64,000 nucleotides of DNA, taken from assembly GCF_000219215.1 (NCBI RefSeq), contig NC_015724.1, forward strand, positions 186,001 to 250,000, given 5' to 3'. Position 1 is the first letter of the stretch, and each line of letters begins with the position of its first letter. The translations under genes were made by a program, and so were the position numbers. This document shows positions 17,785 to 26,110 of this stretch, in pieces. The stretch comes from Cupriavidus necator N-1 (GTDB lineage Bacteria > Pseudomonadota > Gammaproteobacteria > Burkholderiales > Burkholderiaceae). The notes below the pieces were generated by a model. That model saw only the letters and a list, made by a program, of their open reading frames with translations, made no database searches and was not told the DNA's origin.

Positions 17785-18120
17785 GACAGAAGGCGGAATC
17801 GGGCACATCCCTGAGCCGACCATAGGACGAGCGGAGGCCTTGTCCAGCCGATAGCGCGTAGCGCCGGTGATGGCGTTCCGCAGCGTGCATCTGCATGTCT
17901 GCAAGCACCCCGGATTCACTGATTGCGTCTGGGGGCGAGCCTTGTCACTTCCACGTTTTCATTGTCATGGAAAGCTACGGCCGAGCGCACGCCGGACCGG
18001 CGGTGACGGGCATCCTCCGGGCGGAACGCCGGGCGCTCCCGTATAGATATCGACCACCAGAGTCGGGCGGTTTGTTATGCTTGCCTCATATCGGTCCAAT
18101 ATTTACTTGGTGCGACGCCA
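17785..18120. other. Intergenic region with possible GntR operator
   Basis: No gene is supported here. An imperfect inverted repeat CCAA(TATTTAC)TTGG at 18096-18110 lies directly before the GntR start and could be an autoregulatory site. Confidence 0.3.
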
Positions 18121-18828
18121 GTGTCGAAAGCATTGACTATTGAAAGCACACCCTCGACGAGGGTAGAGACGGCTATAGAAAAACTAAGAGAGGCGCTGCT
18201 GCGTGGCCATTTCCCCCCCGGTGCATCGGTCAGAGAAATTGATGTTTGTGCGCTCTGCGGCGTCAGCCGCACGCCCGCCCGATCAGCTATGCTGGCCCTG
18301 CATAGCGAGGGTTTGCTCGACTATGTCGCGCAGAAAGGTTATCGAGCAAGGCGCTTCGAGATGGCAAATACGCAGGATGCGTATGCGATCCGCGGCGTGG
18401 TGGAGGGACTCGCTTGCCGCCTGCTTGTCGAACGCGGCCTGGCCCATCTGGTTGTGCCCCGCTTGCAGGCGCTTGTCGCGCTAGGTGACAAGCTGATTCG
18501 GAACGCTGAGAAAGCGCCATTCGATACAGCGGCCTGGAGCCAGATGAATGCAGACTTCCATAAGATTCTCCTTGAACCGATGAACCCGGTGTTCGACGAG
18601 GTTTCCGGGTATGCGCGGCGCGTTCCGCATGCCGCTCCGACGACCACCGCAGACTGGCGCGCGCAACCGGATATCGATCTGATCAAGAGCGCCCAGAATG
18701 ACCACCGCAAAATCGTGAATGCGTTGGCAAACAATGAAGCGACCCGTGCGGAGGAGTTGATGCGTGAACATCTCTACAACGCCGGCGAGGTGTTGCGGCG
18801 CACACTGGATGCAACAATGGCCGGATAG
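18121..18828 (+). CDS. GntR-family regulator (FadR/FCD subfamily)
   Basis: A 235-residue regulator starting with GTG. The N-terminal winged helix (about 12-75) includes LREALLRGHFPPGASVREID and CGVSRTPARSAMLAL. The C-terminal FCD helical domain (about 85-225) has conserved metal-site positions (Asp, then His in ADFHKIL and DHRKIVNAL, and REHL). FCD proteins usually bind organic acids and repress nearby catabolic genes. It is followed by a convergent hydrolase gene. Inverted repeats at about 20.88 and 20.99 kb are plausible targets. Confidence 0.9.
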   Translation: MSKALTIESTPSTRVETAIEKLREALLRGHFPPGASVREIDVCALCGVSRTPARSAMLALHSEGLLDYVAQKGYRARRFEMANTQDAYAIRGVVEGLACRLLVERGLAHLVVPRLQALVALGDKLIRNAEKAPFDTAAWSQMNADFHKILLEPMNPVFDEVSGYARRVPHAAPTTTADWRAQPDIDLIKSAQNDHRKIVNALANNEATRAEELMREHLYNAGEVLRRTLDATMAG

Positions 18829-18931
18829 GTATCAGAGCGAGTCCAGCGTCATGGTCGGCGACAGGTGCTCCACCATTGCGTTGCTGCGGACCACAGGTGG
18901 CCGGTATGCGAGCCCTGCCGCGTCGCTCGAC

Positions 18932-20065
18932 TCAGCGAACGTGCTTGTCGATCCAATCGACAATCGTGTTCGCCCCAAATTCAACCAGTTCGGTTTGCCC
19001 AACGAGATAATGGTTGCCAGGCTCGATTCCCACTGTCGTGATACGGCCCGCGGCTGATGCCTGCCATGCATCCCGCGTGCTGGGGAACGTGGATGCGTCA
19101 GCGGTGTGGACCAGAAGCAAGACCGGCACGCTGGTTTGCTTGAGGTTGGCCGGGCCCAACGCACGGGATTTCGATGAGAACTGCGACATGAATGCCCGGA
19201 GACTTGTCACTCTCCCAAATGCGTTGGCAGCATAGTTCACGGTGCGCGGATCACCCCATACACTGCCCCATTTGCGATCGTTGCGATCCAGGCTTAAATC
19301 GATCATGCGCGGATCGGAATGCGTTCGGTTGATGATGAAGATGCGATCCGCCGGTCCGTTCGGCCGCTTCCTGAGCGCCGCGATCTCGGCCTCTACCCAG
19401 CCTTCAATCCGCGCGCGGCGCGCAAGCTGCGCCGCGCGGAAGGTGGCGATGAATTGCGACGTAAAGGGCGGCTTGATGGGGCCTTCGTAGATATCCAGTT
19501 CCAGGTTGGTCGCAAACAGGTCGTGCTCGTTCACTACCGCCGGGTCGACCCATTCTGCGAAGATATCTGCGCGCCCCAGGTGAGCGGCGCTAAGAACGAT
19601 GCCGTCTGCCGGAGGAATGTCATCCTTTGTGATTCCGGTCGGGCCGCCTTCGATGAATTCGTGCACGGTCAGGTTTTCCGATTCGGACTGATAAAACGCC
19701 GCGAGAGCACCTCCGCCGGAGCTGCCGATCAGGATGATTTTTTGGTAGCCACGGCTGCGCAAATACCGAATGCCGGCCCCGAGGTCGAGGATGACACGTT
19801 CCATTTGCAACAGCGTGTCGTTGCCCGCGTAACGGGAGTTGAGCGCCAGACATGGCACATTCATCGCCGCCAGCGGCCCGACAAAGTAGTGTCCCATGTA
19901 GTTCGACGTTGGATGCATGATCAGGGCTGCCGTCTTGGGATTACCGCTCATCGGCCGCCCCAGCACGCCGTAGATTCTCGGCCGCAGATTCTGGAGTCCA
20001 GACTGGCTTTCCATGACTACTCCATGTCGCACATCGATTGCGACATGTTCAAAAACGACGTTCAT
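18932..20065 (-). CDS. Alpha/beta hydrolase with GSSGGG nucleophile elbow
   Basis: About 377 residues, starting at the ATG at 20065. IILIGSSGGGALAAFY gives a serine-nucleophile elbow near residue 116. MHPTSNYMGHYFVGPLAAM and NSRYAGNDTLLQMERVILD resemble large alpha/beta hydrolases of aromatic and ester catabolism. A C-terminal GIEPGNHYLVG supplies the likely catalytic His. It shares the minus strand with the VOC gene upstream (149-bp gap) and probably the same promoter. Substrate unknown. Confidence 0.8.
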   Translation of the reverse strand: MNVVFEHVAIDVRHGVVMESQSGLQNLRPRIYGVLGRPMSGNPKTAALIMHPTSNYMGHYFVGPLAAMNVPCLALNSRYAGNDTLLQMERVILDLGAGIRYLRSRGYQKIILIGSSGGGALAAFYQSESENLTVHEFIEGGPTGITKDDIPPADGIVLSAAHLGRADIFAEWVDPAVVNEHDLFATNLELDIYEGPIKPPFTSQFIATFRAAQLARRARIEGWVEAEIAALRKRPNGPADRIFIINRTHSDPRMIDLSLDRNDRKWGSVWGDPRTVNYAANAFGRVTSLRAFMSQFSSKSRALGPANLKQTSVPVLLLVHTADASTFPSTRDAWQASAAGRITTVGIEPGNHYLVGQTELVEFGANTIVDWIDKHVR

Positions 20066-20214
20066 GCTCTGGTTCCTTGAATGAATGGTTGGCTTATGCC
20101 CTGGCGAATCCGGAACGACAAATAGGGACCTTGGTCGGCTTTGCGGCCTGCCTGTCTCCAAAGGAATGCAGTTCGGATCGCAACACACCAGGCTTTGAGG
20201 TGTTGCTTGACGGC

Positions 20215-20781
20215 TTACTCCCGCAAAGCTCGATCCTCAAGATTGACGGTGCCCACGAGGCTTCCCGAACGGTGAATGCCGATGTCCGGCGCCCGACGTG
20301 TATGGCTCCACTCATCAAGCAACGCCTTCGACCTGGCGCCAAGTTGCTCGCACAGCTCATCGCTGAGTGACTCGCAAGTGATCTCGACACGGTGTCCGCT
20401 CGGATCGCGGAAATAGATGGATTTGAAAATGCCGTGATCGGTGATTCCGAGCACGGCAATGCCTGCGGTCTCCAGCGCCTCCTTAAAGCTCTTGACTTCC
20501 TCGACGCGCGGTACGTGCAACGCAATGTGTTGCACCCAGTCCGGCGTATTCGGATCGAATCCCATTTCCGGAGCCTCGGACAGTTCGAAGAAGGCCAGGT
20601 AGGACCCGGGGCTCACGCGCAAGAACACATGGATGTGCGGATCGAATTGGCCCGTCGACGGAACGTAATTTTCCGCGACGGCGAATGCGTACTCGAGGCC
20701 AAGTAGCTGCGTATAGAAGTCGACTGTCTTGCGAGCGTCGGCACAGCGATAGGCCACGTGCGAAAAGCGCTGAATAGGCAT
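20215..20781 (-). CDS. VOC-family (glyoxalase/extradiol dioxygenase fold) protein
   Basis: A 188-residue VOC protein with paired beta-alpha-beta-beta-beta modules: FSHVAYRCADARKTVDFYTQ at residues 6-25, then WVQHIALHVPRVEEV and IYFRDPSGHRVEIT. The His in the first strand, the His in QHIALHV and the Glu in VEIT match usual metal ligands. It may be a ring-cleaving dioxygenase, an isomerase or a resistance protein; the fold does not decide. It faces the MFS transporter across a gap with two matching inverted repeats, which suggests common control by the GntR protein. Confidence 0.85.
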   Translation of the reverse strand: MPIQRFSHVAYRCADARKTVDFYTQLLGLEYAFAVAENYVPSTGQFDPHIHVFLRVSPGSYLAFFELSEAPEMGFDPNTPDWVQHIALHVPRVEEVKSFKEALETAGIAVLGITDHGIFKSIYFRDPSGHRVEITCESLSDELCEQLGARSKALLDEWSHTRRAPDIGIHRSGSLVGTVNLEDRALRE

Positions 20782-21084
20782 GGAGTCTCCTGATAGTGGC
20801 GGTGCCTGGAACCCGATTGGAGGTCCCTTTCCGCCCGGCCGCCGATGCAGGCCCGCGGAAGCCAGACTCTAAAATAAATACATTTATATGTCCACAAGGA
20901 TACGGCAAAGGGTATACCCGCAGTCGGGCGTGATGCATAACGCATCCTTCATATGGGTATATGTTGACTGCTCATTTATAATGAATACATTTAAGGTTCG
21001 CCATGCCGGATGGAGCGGGAAGCGTGGCAATCGTTGGCCTGCAACCGTCAACCGATTCACGGAGCGCAACGCAGGAGATGGGTG
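20782..21084. promoter_or_regulatory. Divergent promoter region with two matched inverted repeats
   Basis: ATAAATACATTTAT at 20874-20887 is a perfect inverted repeat about 93 bp from the VOC start. ATGAATACATTTAA at 20981-20994 is an imperfect copy about 91 bp from the MFS start. Both share AATACATTTA and are placed almost symmetrically in this AT-rich gap. Confidence 0.5.
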
Positions 21085-22342
21085 ATGAGTCGGACGCAAG
21101 CAGTACTGGAACCGATGAACGCGGTTGACCGCGACGTTCTGTACAGGAAGGTCAGCAGACGAATCGTGCCTTTCCTGGTGATCTGTTTCGTGGTGGCCTT
21201 CCTCGATCGCGTCAATATCAGCTACGCCAAGTTCCAGATGCAGCAAGACCTTGGCTTTGGCGATGCCGTTTACGGTTTAGCCGCGGGAGTGTTCGCGATC
21301 GGGTACGTGCTCTTCGAGATTCCCAGTAATTTGCTGTTGGCACGATACGGCGCGCGCCGCACGTTCGTGCGCATTATGGTTTGCTGGGGACTGGTCTCGA
21401 TGGCCATGATGTTCGTCACCGAACCCATGCACTTTTATGTATTGCGGGTCCTGCTCGGCGTTTTCGAAGCAGGCTTTTATCCTGGTCTGATGTTGTATCT
21501 CGCGTATTGGTTTCCGACCCGGCACTATGCGAAAGCAGTCTCGTGGTTCATTGCCGGATCTTCAATTGCGGGTTTGATCGGCGGCCCGCTATCGGGATGG
21601 ATCATGCGTGACATGGCAGGCGTACTCGGCCTGCACGGCTGGCAGTGGATGTTCTTTCTCGAGGCGCTTCCGGCAATTTTCCTGGGGGCGGTTGCGTACT
21701 TCCATGTTTCGGACAACCCCGGCACTGCTCGCTGGTTGAGCGCTGAGGAAAAAGCAGCGCTGGCTCGCGATCTCGCAGCAGAAAACCACACGCACGCGAA
21801 CGCCCGCTCCCATTCCTTCCGTGCTGCGTTACGCAATCCGATCATCTACATATTTGCCGCTATCTACTTCACCGTAAACTGCGCGGCCTACGGACTGGTG
21901 CTGTGGTTGCCAAGCTTGGTTCACGCGACAGGAGTGGGGTCAGTTCTCGAAGTAGGCTTGTTGAGCGCGATTCCTAACGTGGTGGGTGCCGTGGGAATCA
22001 TTGTGCTTTGCCGACATTCAGACGCGACCGGCGAAAGGCGGTGGCACTTCCTGACCAGTGCATCAATCGGTGCGCTCGCGCTTCTAACCCTGACCGTTGC
22101 GACCCGAAGCCTGCCACTTACGATCATCGCACTGAGCGTTGCCGTCATTGCCACCTACGCGCTGCTTCCCATTTTCTGGGCCACGCCGCATGTATTCTTG
22201 GCCGGCTCGGCGGCTGCCGGTGGATTAGCCTTGATCAGCAGCATCGGACAACTCGCGGGGTTTGTCAGTCCCTACGTCATGGGTTTGACGAAGGCACACA
22301 CGGCGAGCTTCAGCCTCGGGCTTTCCTTGATGGCGATCGTTC
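21085..22342 (+). pseudogene. MFS transporter (ACS/phthalate-permease type), 5' part, interrupted by IS66
   Basis: The ATG at 21085 follows GCAGGAGATGGGTG. The protein is an anion:cation symporter-type MFS member: VICFVVAFLDRVNISYAKFQ in the first membrane segment, FEIPSNLLLARYGARR between segments 2 and 3, and about 11 hydrophobic segments in all. The frame enters IS66 at 22343 and stops at 22368, losing the last membrane segment. Taking out the insertion and one 8-bp repeat restores a 444-residue protein ending IVLFAGALVMAFILPWKREA. It probably imported the substrate of the flanking genes; the allele is now likely inactive or impaired. Confidence 0.88.
22335..22342. repeat. Target-site duplication, left copy (GATCGTTC)
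   Basis: GATCGTTC directly abuts the left IS66 end GTAAGCGC and is repeated exactly at 25349-25356. Eight bases is the usual IS66 duplication length. Confidence 0.92.
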
Positions 22343-22424
22343 GTAAGCGCGAAATTTGCCGCACATAGCGCCGGAAGCCCAGACGGCGCAGGATTGTGTC
22401 CACTGTTTTTAGTGGACACAAGTC

Positions 22425-22913
22425 ATGGACCAGAGCGATTTGGATTGCTTGCCGCTGCGGGCGATCAACGTCGGCGCCAACGGCAAGCGCAGCTTTGACA
22501 AGGGCGACAAGCGGCGGTTGGTTGAAGCTTGCCTGCAGCCGGGGGTATCGGTGGCTGGCATGGCAATCAAGGCCGGGGTGAACGCGAACCAGTTGCGCCG
22601 CTGGATCGAACAGCACAAGGCGGAACAGAAAGACGCTGATGGCACGATGGATGCCATCGAAAGTGCGCCGGCGGCGTTCGTTCCCGTGGTGGAAGTTCAC
22701 GCAGCCGGCCCCAAGGCCGGAGCGGAGCTGCCAACCGTGCCTGAACCACTGCCTGTGCGAACGTTGCAACCGCCGCAGCCATTGCCTGCGCGCCTGGTGG
22801 CGCGGTTGCCAAACGGTGTGAGCGTTGAGCTCGAATGCTCGGGGCAGGATGCCACGCTGGTAATGGCGACCATCGAAGCACTGGGCCGCTGCCATGTTCC
22901 GGCTCGACGCTGA
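22425..22913 (+). CDS. tnpA: IS66 accessory protein TnpA (helix-turn-helix)
   Basis: A 162-residue protein with the IS66 TnpA helix-turn-helix (KRRLVEACLQPGVSVAGMAI, then GVNANQLRRWI) near residues 30-60, followed by a variable linker and a conserved end. It overlaps tnpB by 20 bp. It is needed with TnpB and TnpC for IS66 transposition in studied elements. Confidence 0.9.
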   Translation: MDQSDLDCLPLRAINVGANGKRSFDKGDKRRLVEACLQPGVSVAGMAIKAGVNANQLRRWIEQHKAEQKDADGTMDAIESAPAAFVPVVEVHAAGPKAGAELPTVPEPLPVRTLQPPQPLPARLVARLPNGVSVELECSGQDATLVMATIEALGRCHVPARR

Positions 22914-23247
22914 CCTGCAGGTCTACCTGCACCGCAATGCGGTGGACTTCCGCCTCGGGATCAATGGGTTGGTTGCCCTGGTCGAGCAGTCGATGCAGCA
23001 TGATCCCTTTGCCCGCGCCGTCTACGCCTTTCATAACCGTCGGCGCAACCGCATCAAGCTGTTGCTGTGGGACCGCAACGGGTTCTGGTTGCTGCTCAAG
23101 CGCCTGGAGGAAGACCGCTTCGTGTGGCCGCGGCGTCAGCAGGCGGTGATCGAGCTGACGACCGAGCAGTTGCACTGGCTGCTGGACGGTATCGACGTGG
23201 ACGCCGTGCAGCGGCACCCGTCGCGCAAATATCAGCACACGGGTTGA
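22894..23247 (+). CDS. tnpB: IS66 accessory protein TnpB
   Basis: A 117-residue IS66 Orf2-like protein: VYLHRNAVDFRLGINGLVAL, the family signature RNRIKLLLWDRNGFWLLLKR and FVWPRR. Length and order match the family. The overlap with tnpA suggests translational coupling. Confidence 0.93.
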   Translation: MFRLDADLQVYLHRNAVDFRLGINGLVALVEQSMQHDPFARAVYAFHNRRRNRIKLLLWDRNGFWLLLKRLEEDRFVWPRRQQAVIELTTEQLHWLLDGIDVDAVQRHPSRKYQHTG

Positions 23248-23302
23248 GTCGTCCGGTGTGACGTATACCCGATTGGACGTCGGCTGCACTATCGTGTTCA
23301 GC

Positions 23303-24910
23303 ATGAACGAACACGACCTCTCCCAATTGCCGCCGGCCGCCCAGGCCTATATCCGCGAACTCGAAGCGCGGGCTGCTGCCAACGCTCAGCACATCGCCGA
23401 GCTGAACGAGCGCATCGGGCTCCTTGAGGAACAGTTCCGCCTCGCGCAGTCCAAACGCTTCGCACCAAGCAGCGAGAAGCTCAAGGACCGCGTGTTCGAC
23501 GAAGCCGAACAAATGGCCGCAGCAGAGCCGGCCGACGATGATGAGGATGAGGTGCTCGCGCTGCCGGACACGGGGTTGCCGGAGCCTGATAAGCCCGCAG
23601 GGCGCAAACGTGGCCGCAAGCCGCTGCCGGCGGAGCTGCCGCGCCAGCGCATTGAGTACGACCTGACCGAAGACCAGAAGATCTGCCCGTGCTGCCGAGG
23701 TGCACTGCATCGCATGGGCGAAGAAGTCAGCGAACAGTTGCACATCGAGGTAAAGGCCTCGGTACTGCAGCACGTCCGCTTCAAATACGCGTGTCGGCAC
23801 TGCGAGCGCAACGCCGAACGCACACCGGTGGTGACCGCACCGATGCCGGCGCAACCACTTCCTGGCAGCAACGCAAGCCCAGCGATGCTGGCGACTGTCA
23901 CCACCGGCAAGTACGTGGATGGCACGCCGCTGTACCGCATGGAAGACGCGCTGGGTCGCGCCGGTATTGAAGTTGGCCGTGGCACACTGGCCAACTGGAT
24001 CATCAGACCCGCGCAACTGCACTACAGCCGGCTGTACGAGGCGCTGCGCCGCTCGCTGCTATCGCAGCCACTGATCCATGGCGACGAGACGACGGTGCAG
24101 GTACTCAAGGAGGAAGGCAAGGCCGCGCAGAGCAAATCGTACATGTGGGTCTACCGCAGCGCGGAGGACAGCGAGCAACCCGTGGTGCTGTTCGACTACC
24201 AACCGGGGCGCGGACAGGAGTATCCGCAGGCGTTCCTCGCCGGCTACCATGGCATGCTAATGACCGATGGCTACAAGGCCTGGCGCACGCTCGAAGGCGT
24301 CACGCACTTCGGCTGTGTTGCGCACGCCAGGAGGATGTTCGTTGATGCGCAAAAGGGGCAGAAAAAGCCCAGCGCTCGAGTGCTAAAGGCGCTCGAGTCT
24401 TTCCAGGCGCTGTACCAGGTCGAGACGCTCGCCAAGGCAGAGCTGCCCGAAGGTGAAACGCGCGTCGACTACACGTACCGGATGCGTCAACAGCACAGCG
24501 TGCCGCTGCTGGAAGCCCTCAAGGCATGGCTGGACCAGCAGGCGCCGCAGGTACTGCCGGAAAGCCTGCTGGGCAAGGCCATCGCCTACGCGCGCAACCA
24601 GTGGGAATATCTGAGCCGCTACGTCACCGATGGACGGGCGCCGGTAGATAATAACGCCATAGAAAGAGACATCCGGCCATTCTGCACAGCGAGAAAGGCC
24701 TGGCTCTTTGCAGACACCGTCGCTGGGGCGAAGGCGAGCGCCATGATCTACAGCCTGATGCTTACGTGCCGCGCCTGTGACGTCGAGCCGTATGCTTATC
24801 TGCTCCACGTGCTCACAGAGCTGCCACAGCGCGCGCCGGACGCTGACATCAGCGACCTGTTGCCGTTCAACTTCGCACGGCGGCAAACCGCGCCGCCGCA
24901 CCCTGCCTGA
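23303..24910 (+). CDS. tnpC: IS66 transposase TnpC (DDE)
   Basis: About 535 residues from the ATG at 23303; a GTG at 23258 is also in frame. An N-terminal coiled-coil leucine-zipper region precedes a zinc-binding stretch (CPCCRGALHRMGEE and YACRHCERN). The DDE domain includes IHGDETTVQVL for the first Asp, LMTDGYKAW for the second and NNAIERDIRPF for the Glu. The C-terminal IS66 segment ends near EPYAYLLHVLTELP. It appears complete and intact. Confidence 0.93.
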   Translation: MNEHDLSQLPPAAQAYIRELEARAAANAQHIAELNERIGLLEEQFRLAQSKRFAPSSEKLKDRVFDEAEQMAAAEPADDDEDEVLALPDTGLPEPDKPAGRKRGRKPLPAELPRQRIEYDLTEDQKICPCCRGALHRMGEEVSEQLHIEVKASVLQHVRFKYACRHCERNAERTPVVTAPMPAQPLPGSNASPAMLATVTTGKYVDGTPLYRMEDALGRAGIEVGRGTLANWIIRPAQLHYSRLYEALRRSLLSQPLIHGDETTVQVLKEEGKAAQSKSYMWVYRSAEDSEQPVVLFDYQPGRGQEYPQAFLAGYHGMLMTDGYKAWRTLEGVTHFGCVAHARRMFVDAQKGQKKPSARVLKALESFQALYQVETLAKAELPEGETRVDYTYRMRQQHSVPLLEALKAWLDQQAPQVLPESLLGKAIAYARNQWEYLSRYVTDGRAPVDNNAIERDIRPFCTARKAWLFADTVAGAKASAMIYSLMLTCRACDVEPYAYLLHVLTELPQRAPDADISDLLPFNFARRQTAPPHPA

Positions 24911-24969
24911 GCGTCAGATCGATCGTTGCCCCCAAGTCGGGGACTCCATCACACTGAGAGAAGCCCCTC

Positions 24970-24981
24970 GTTACCGGTAAC
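24970..24981. repeat. GTTACCGGTAAC palindrome at 3' side of passenger gene
   Basis: A 12-bp perfect palindrome just beyond the stop of the small minus-strand gene in IS66. It has the same half-site as two palindromes upstream of that gene. It could also form the stem of a terminator with flanking CCTCG/CGAGG. Confidence 0.5.
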
Positions 24982-24990
24982 GGCGAGGCG

Positions 24991-25251
24991 CTAGCGGGGC
25001 ACGTTGAAGTAGAGATCCCACTGTTCCGAATCCGGATCGAGCCTGCGCACGATCGCGTCGTCCGCTCGCGCGATCAGCCGCTCCAGCATCTGACGCTTCG
25101 TGACCGCGTAACGGTGCGCCAGCCGTGCAAGAGCAAGGTCGGCTTCCGTACTGACCCACATGTCCAGCCGCCGCTCTCCGTTGCCGTCCTTGCCCGCCGT
25201 CCCGCGCCTTGCCCGATAGGCGGCTTGCCGCTGTGCTGTCGTCTGCGCCAT
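24991..25251 (-). CDS. Small passenger protein of the IS66 element
   Basis: An 86-residue protein starting at 25251, where AAGGAG lies 7 bases upstream; in-frame ATGs further up are less well placed. The N-terminus is basic (MAQTTAQRQAAYRARR), and the middle, RRLDMWVSTEADLALARLAH, then VTKRQMLERLI, resembles a ribbon-helix-helix DNA-binding fold. That reading is from pattern only. It is oriented against the transposition genes. Palindromes with GTTACC half-sites flank it on both sides, fitting self-regulation. It may control transposition or be a cargo gene. Confidence 0.65.
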   Translation of the reverse strand: MAQTTAQRQAAYRARRGTAGKDGNGERRLDMWVSTEADLALARLAHRYAVTKRQMLERLIARADDAIVRRLDPDSEQWDLYFNVPR

Positions 25252-25270
25252 CCTGCACTCCTTCATCTGC

Positions 25271-25311
25271 GTTACCCGGTAACACACCGTTCTGCAACGT
25301 TACCGGGTAAC
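25271..25311. promoter_or_regulatory. Paired GTTACC palindromes upstream of passenger gene
   Basis: GTTACCCGGTAAC at 25271-25283 and GTTACCGGGTAAC at 25299-25311 are near-perfect palindromes with centres 28 bp apart. They lie directly upstream of the small minus-strand gene and inside the IS66 right end. Confidence 0.6.
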
Positions 25312-25348
25312 AATCGACTCCTCAAGGTGTGCTGAATCTAGCGCTTAC

Positions 25349-25433
25349 GATCGTTCTGTTCGCTGGCGCACTGGTCATGGCATTTATTCTTCCCTGGAAA
25401 AGAGAGGCTGTGCTGGTTGAGCAAGGTGGTTAG
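25349..25433 (+). pseudogene. MFS transporter, 3' end displaced by IS66 (includes right target duplication)
   Basis: It begins with the second GATCGTTC copy and then encodes the missing last membrane segment and tail, LFAGALVMAFILPWKREA and onward to TAG at 25431. It is in frame with the 5' part when the IS and one duplication are removed. It has no start of its own. Confidence 0.88.
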
Positions 25434-25654
25434 GCATGGTTCCAGGCCGCGTATTGGTGGCTGCGTCGCCGTTCACCGGTGTAGTCACGGCGGCCGGCGC
25501 ATAGCCGGCATCGATGAAATCGTCGGCTACACGCGGTAGCTTGTTTCGTTTTCCCTGTCGGCGGAAGAATTGCGCAGTGCCGACGCCAACCGCGGCACAA
25601 TCCACTGCAGGCGGCGGTTCCGGAGGCAAATTTCGGCAGACTATGCGGCCGATC
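25434..25654. other. Gene-free stretch, possible relic
   Basis: A minus-strand frame (25384-25629) has a protein-like segment (NKLPRVADDFIDAGYAPA) but no recognised family, start signal or length. It may be another gene fragment, in line with the decayed acetolactate synthase copy next to it. Confidence 0.3.
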
Positions 25655-26040
25655 TGTTCCTAGAATTCTTCTTCACGTGTGGACCATTGGCGGACAGTAT
25701 CGAGAAGAGAGACAAGCTATGAACATGCCGGCCCCGGAGTTCCGCACTACTTCCGCCACACCCAATGCTCACGGGCCGTGTGTGTTGTGCGATGCTGAAA
25801 CGTTCGTCGGAAAGCTGCTTGCCTGGGGGCGTGCGCACTGTGTGGGGCTAGCCGGGTGGAGCGGTGCTGTGAGTCGCGCCGCCCGTATTCCACGGGCTGC
25901 AACTGGAACACCATGCCCGGATAGCCTTTGTCGTATTGCTTGCCGGTCGACAACGCCTGGATGCACGCGCGGCACTGGCGCGGGCCTATGGCCACGTTGG
26001 CGTGCCGGTGAGCACCGAGGCCGAGGTGCAAACGGGAGGC
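25655..26040 (+). pseudogene. Scrambled remnant of a second acetolactate synthase gene
   Basis: 25655-25718 matches the leader of the intact gene at 16006, including GAGAGACAAGC before the ATG at 25719. About 50 codons follow that parallel the N-terminus (MNMPAPEFRTT against MNMPTLEFRNT). Next comes an inverted piece, readable on the minus strand at about 25876-25966 (LSTGKQYD, PGMVFQLQPVEYGRR), matching the ThDP region. From about 25967 the plus strand again matches the C-terminal region (ALARAYGHVGVPVSTEAEV). Most of the gene is missing. The order shows deletion plus inversion. Confidence 0.8.
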
Positions 26041-26110
26041 GTCCATGCATGACAGCGCGTTCATAAGAAATCCTCTGCATATCGCCTCCTTCGGCTTGTT
26101 CGAATCAGCG

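Larger units (their letters stand above)
22343..25348 (+). mobile_element. Complete IS66-family insertion sequence
   Basis: A 3006-bp element bounded by terminal inverted repeats GTAAGCGC at 22343 and GCGCTTAC at 25341-25348, with 8-bp duplications outside. It holds the IS66 trio of small DNA-binding protein, TnpB and large DDE transposase on the plus strand, and an extra small gene on the minus strand at its right end. It interrupts an MFS gene. Exact duplications and a clean host frame indicate a recent insertion. Confidence 0.95.

Noticed and set aside
20874..20994. A MITE or transposon footprint in the VOC/MFS gap
   Set aside because: The two repeats are short, lack flanking duplications and are placed symmetrically to the genes, which suits operators better.
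24991..25311. Toxin-antitoxin module in IS66
   Set aside because: Only one small protein is present; no partner gene lies beside it, so a two-gene toxin-antitoxin unit is not supported.
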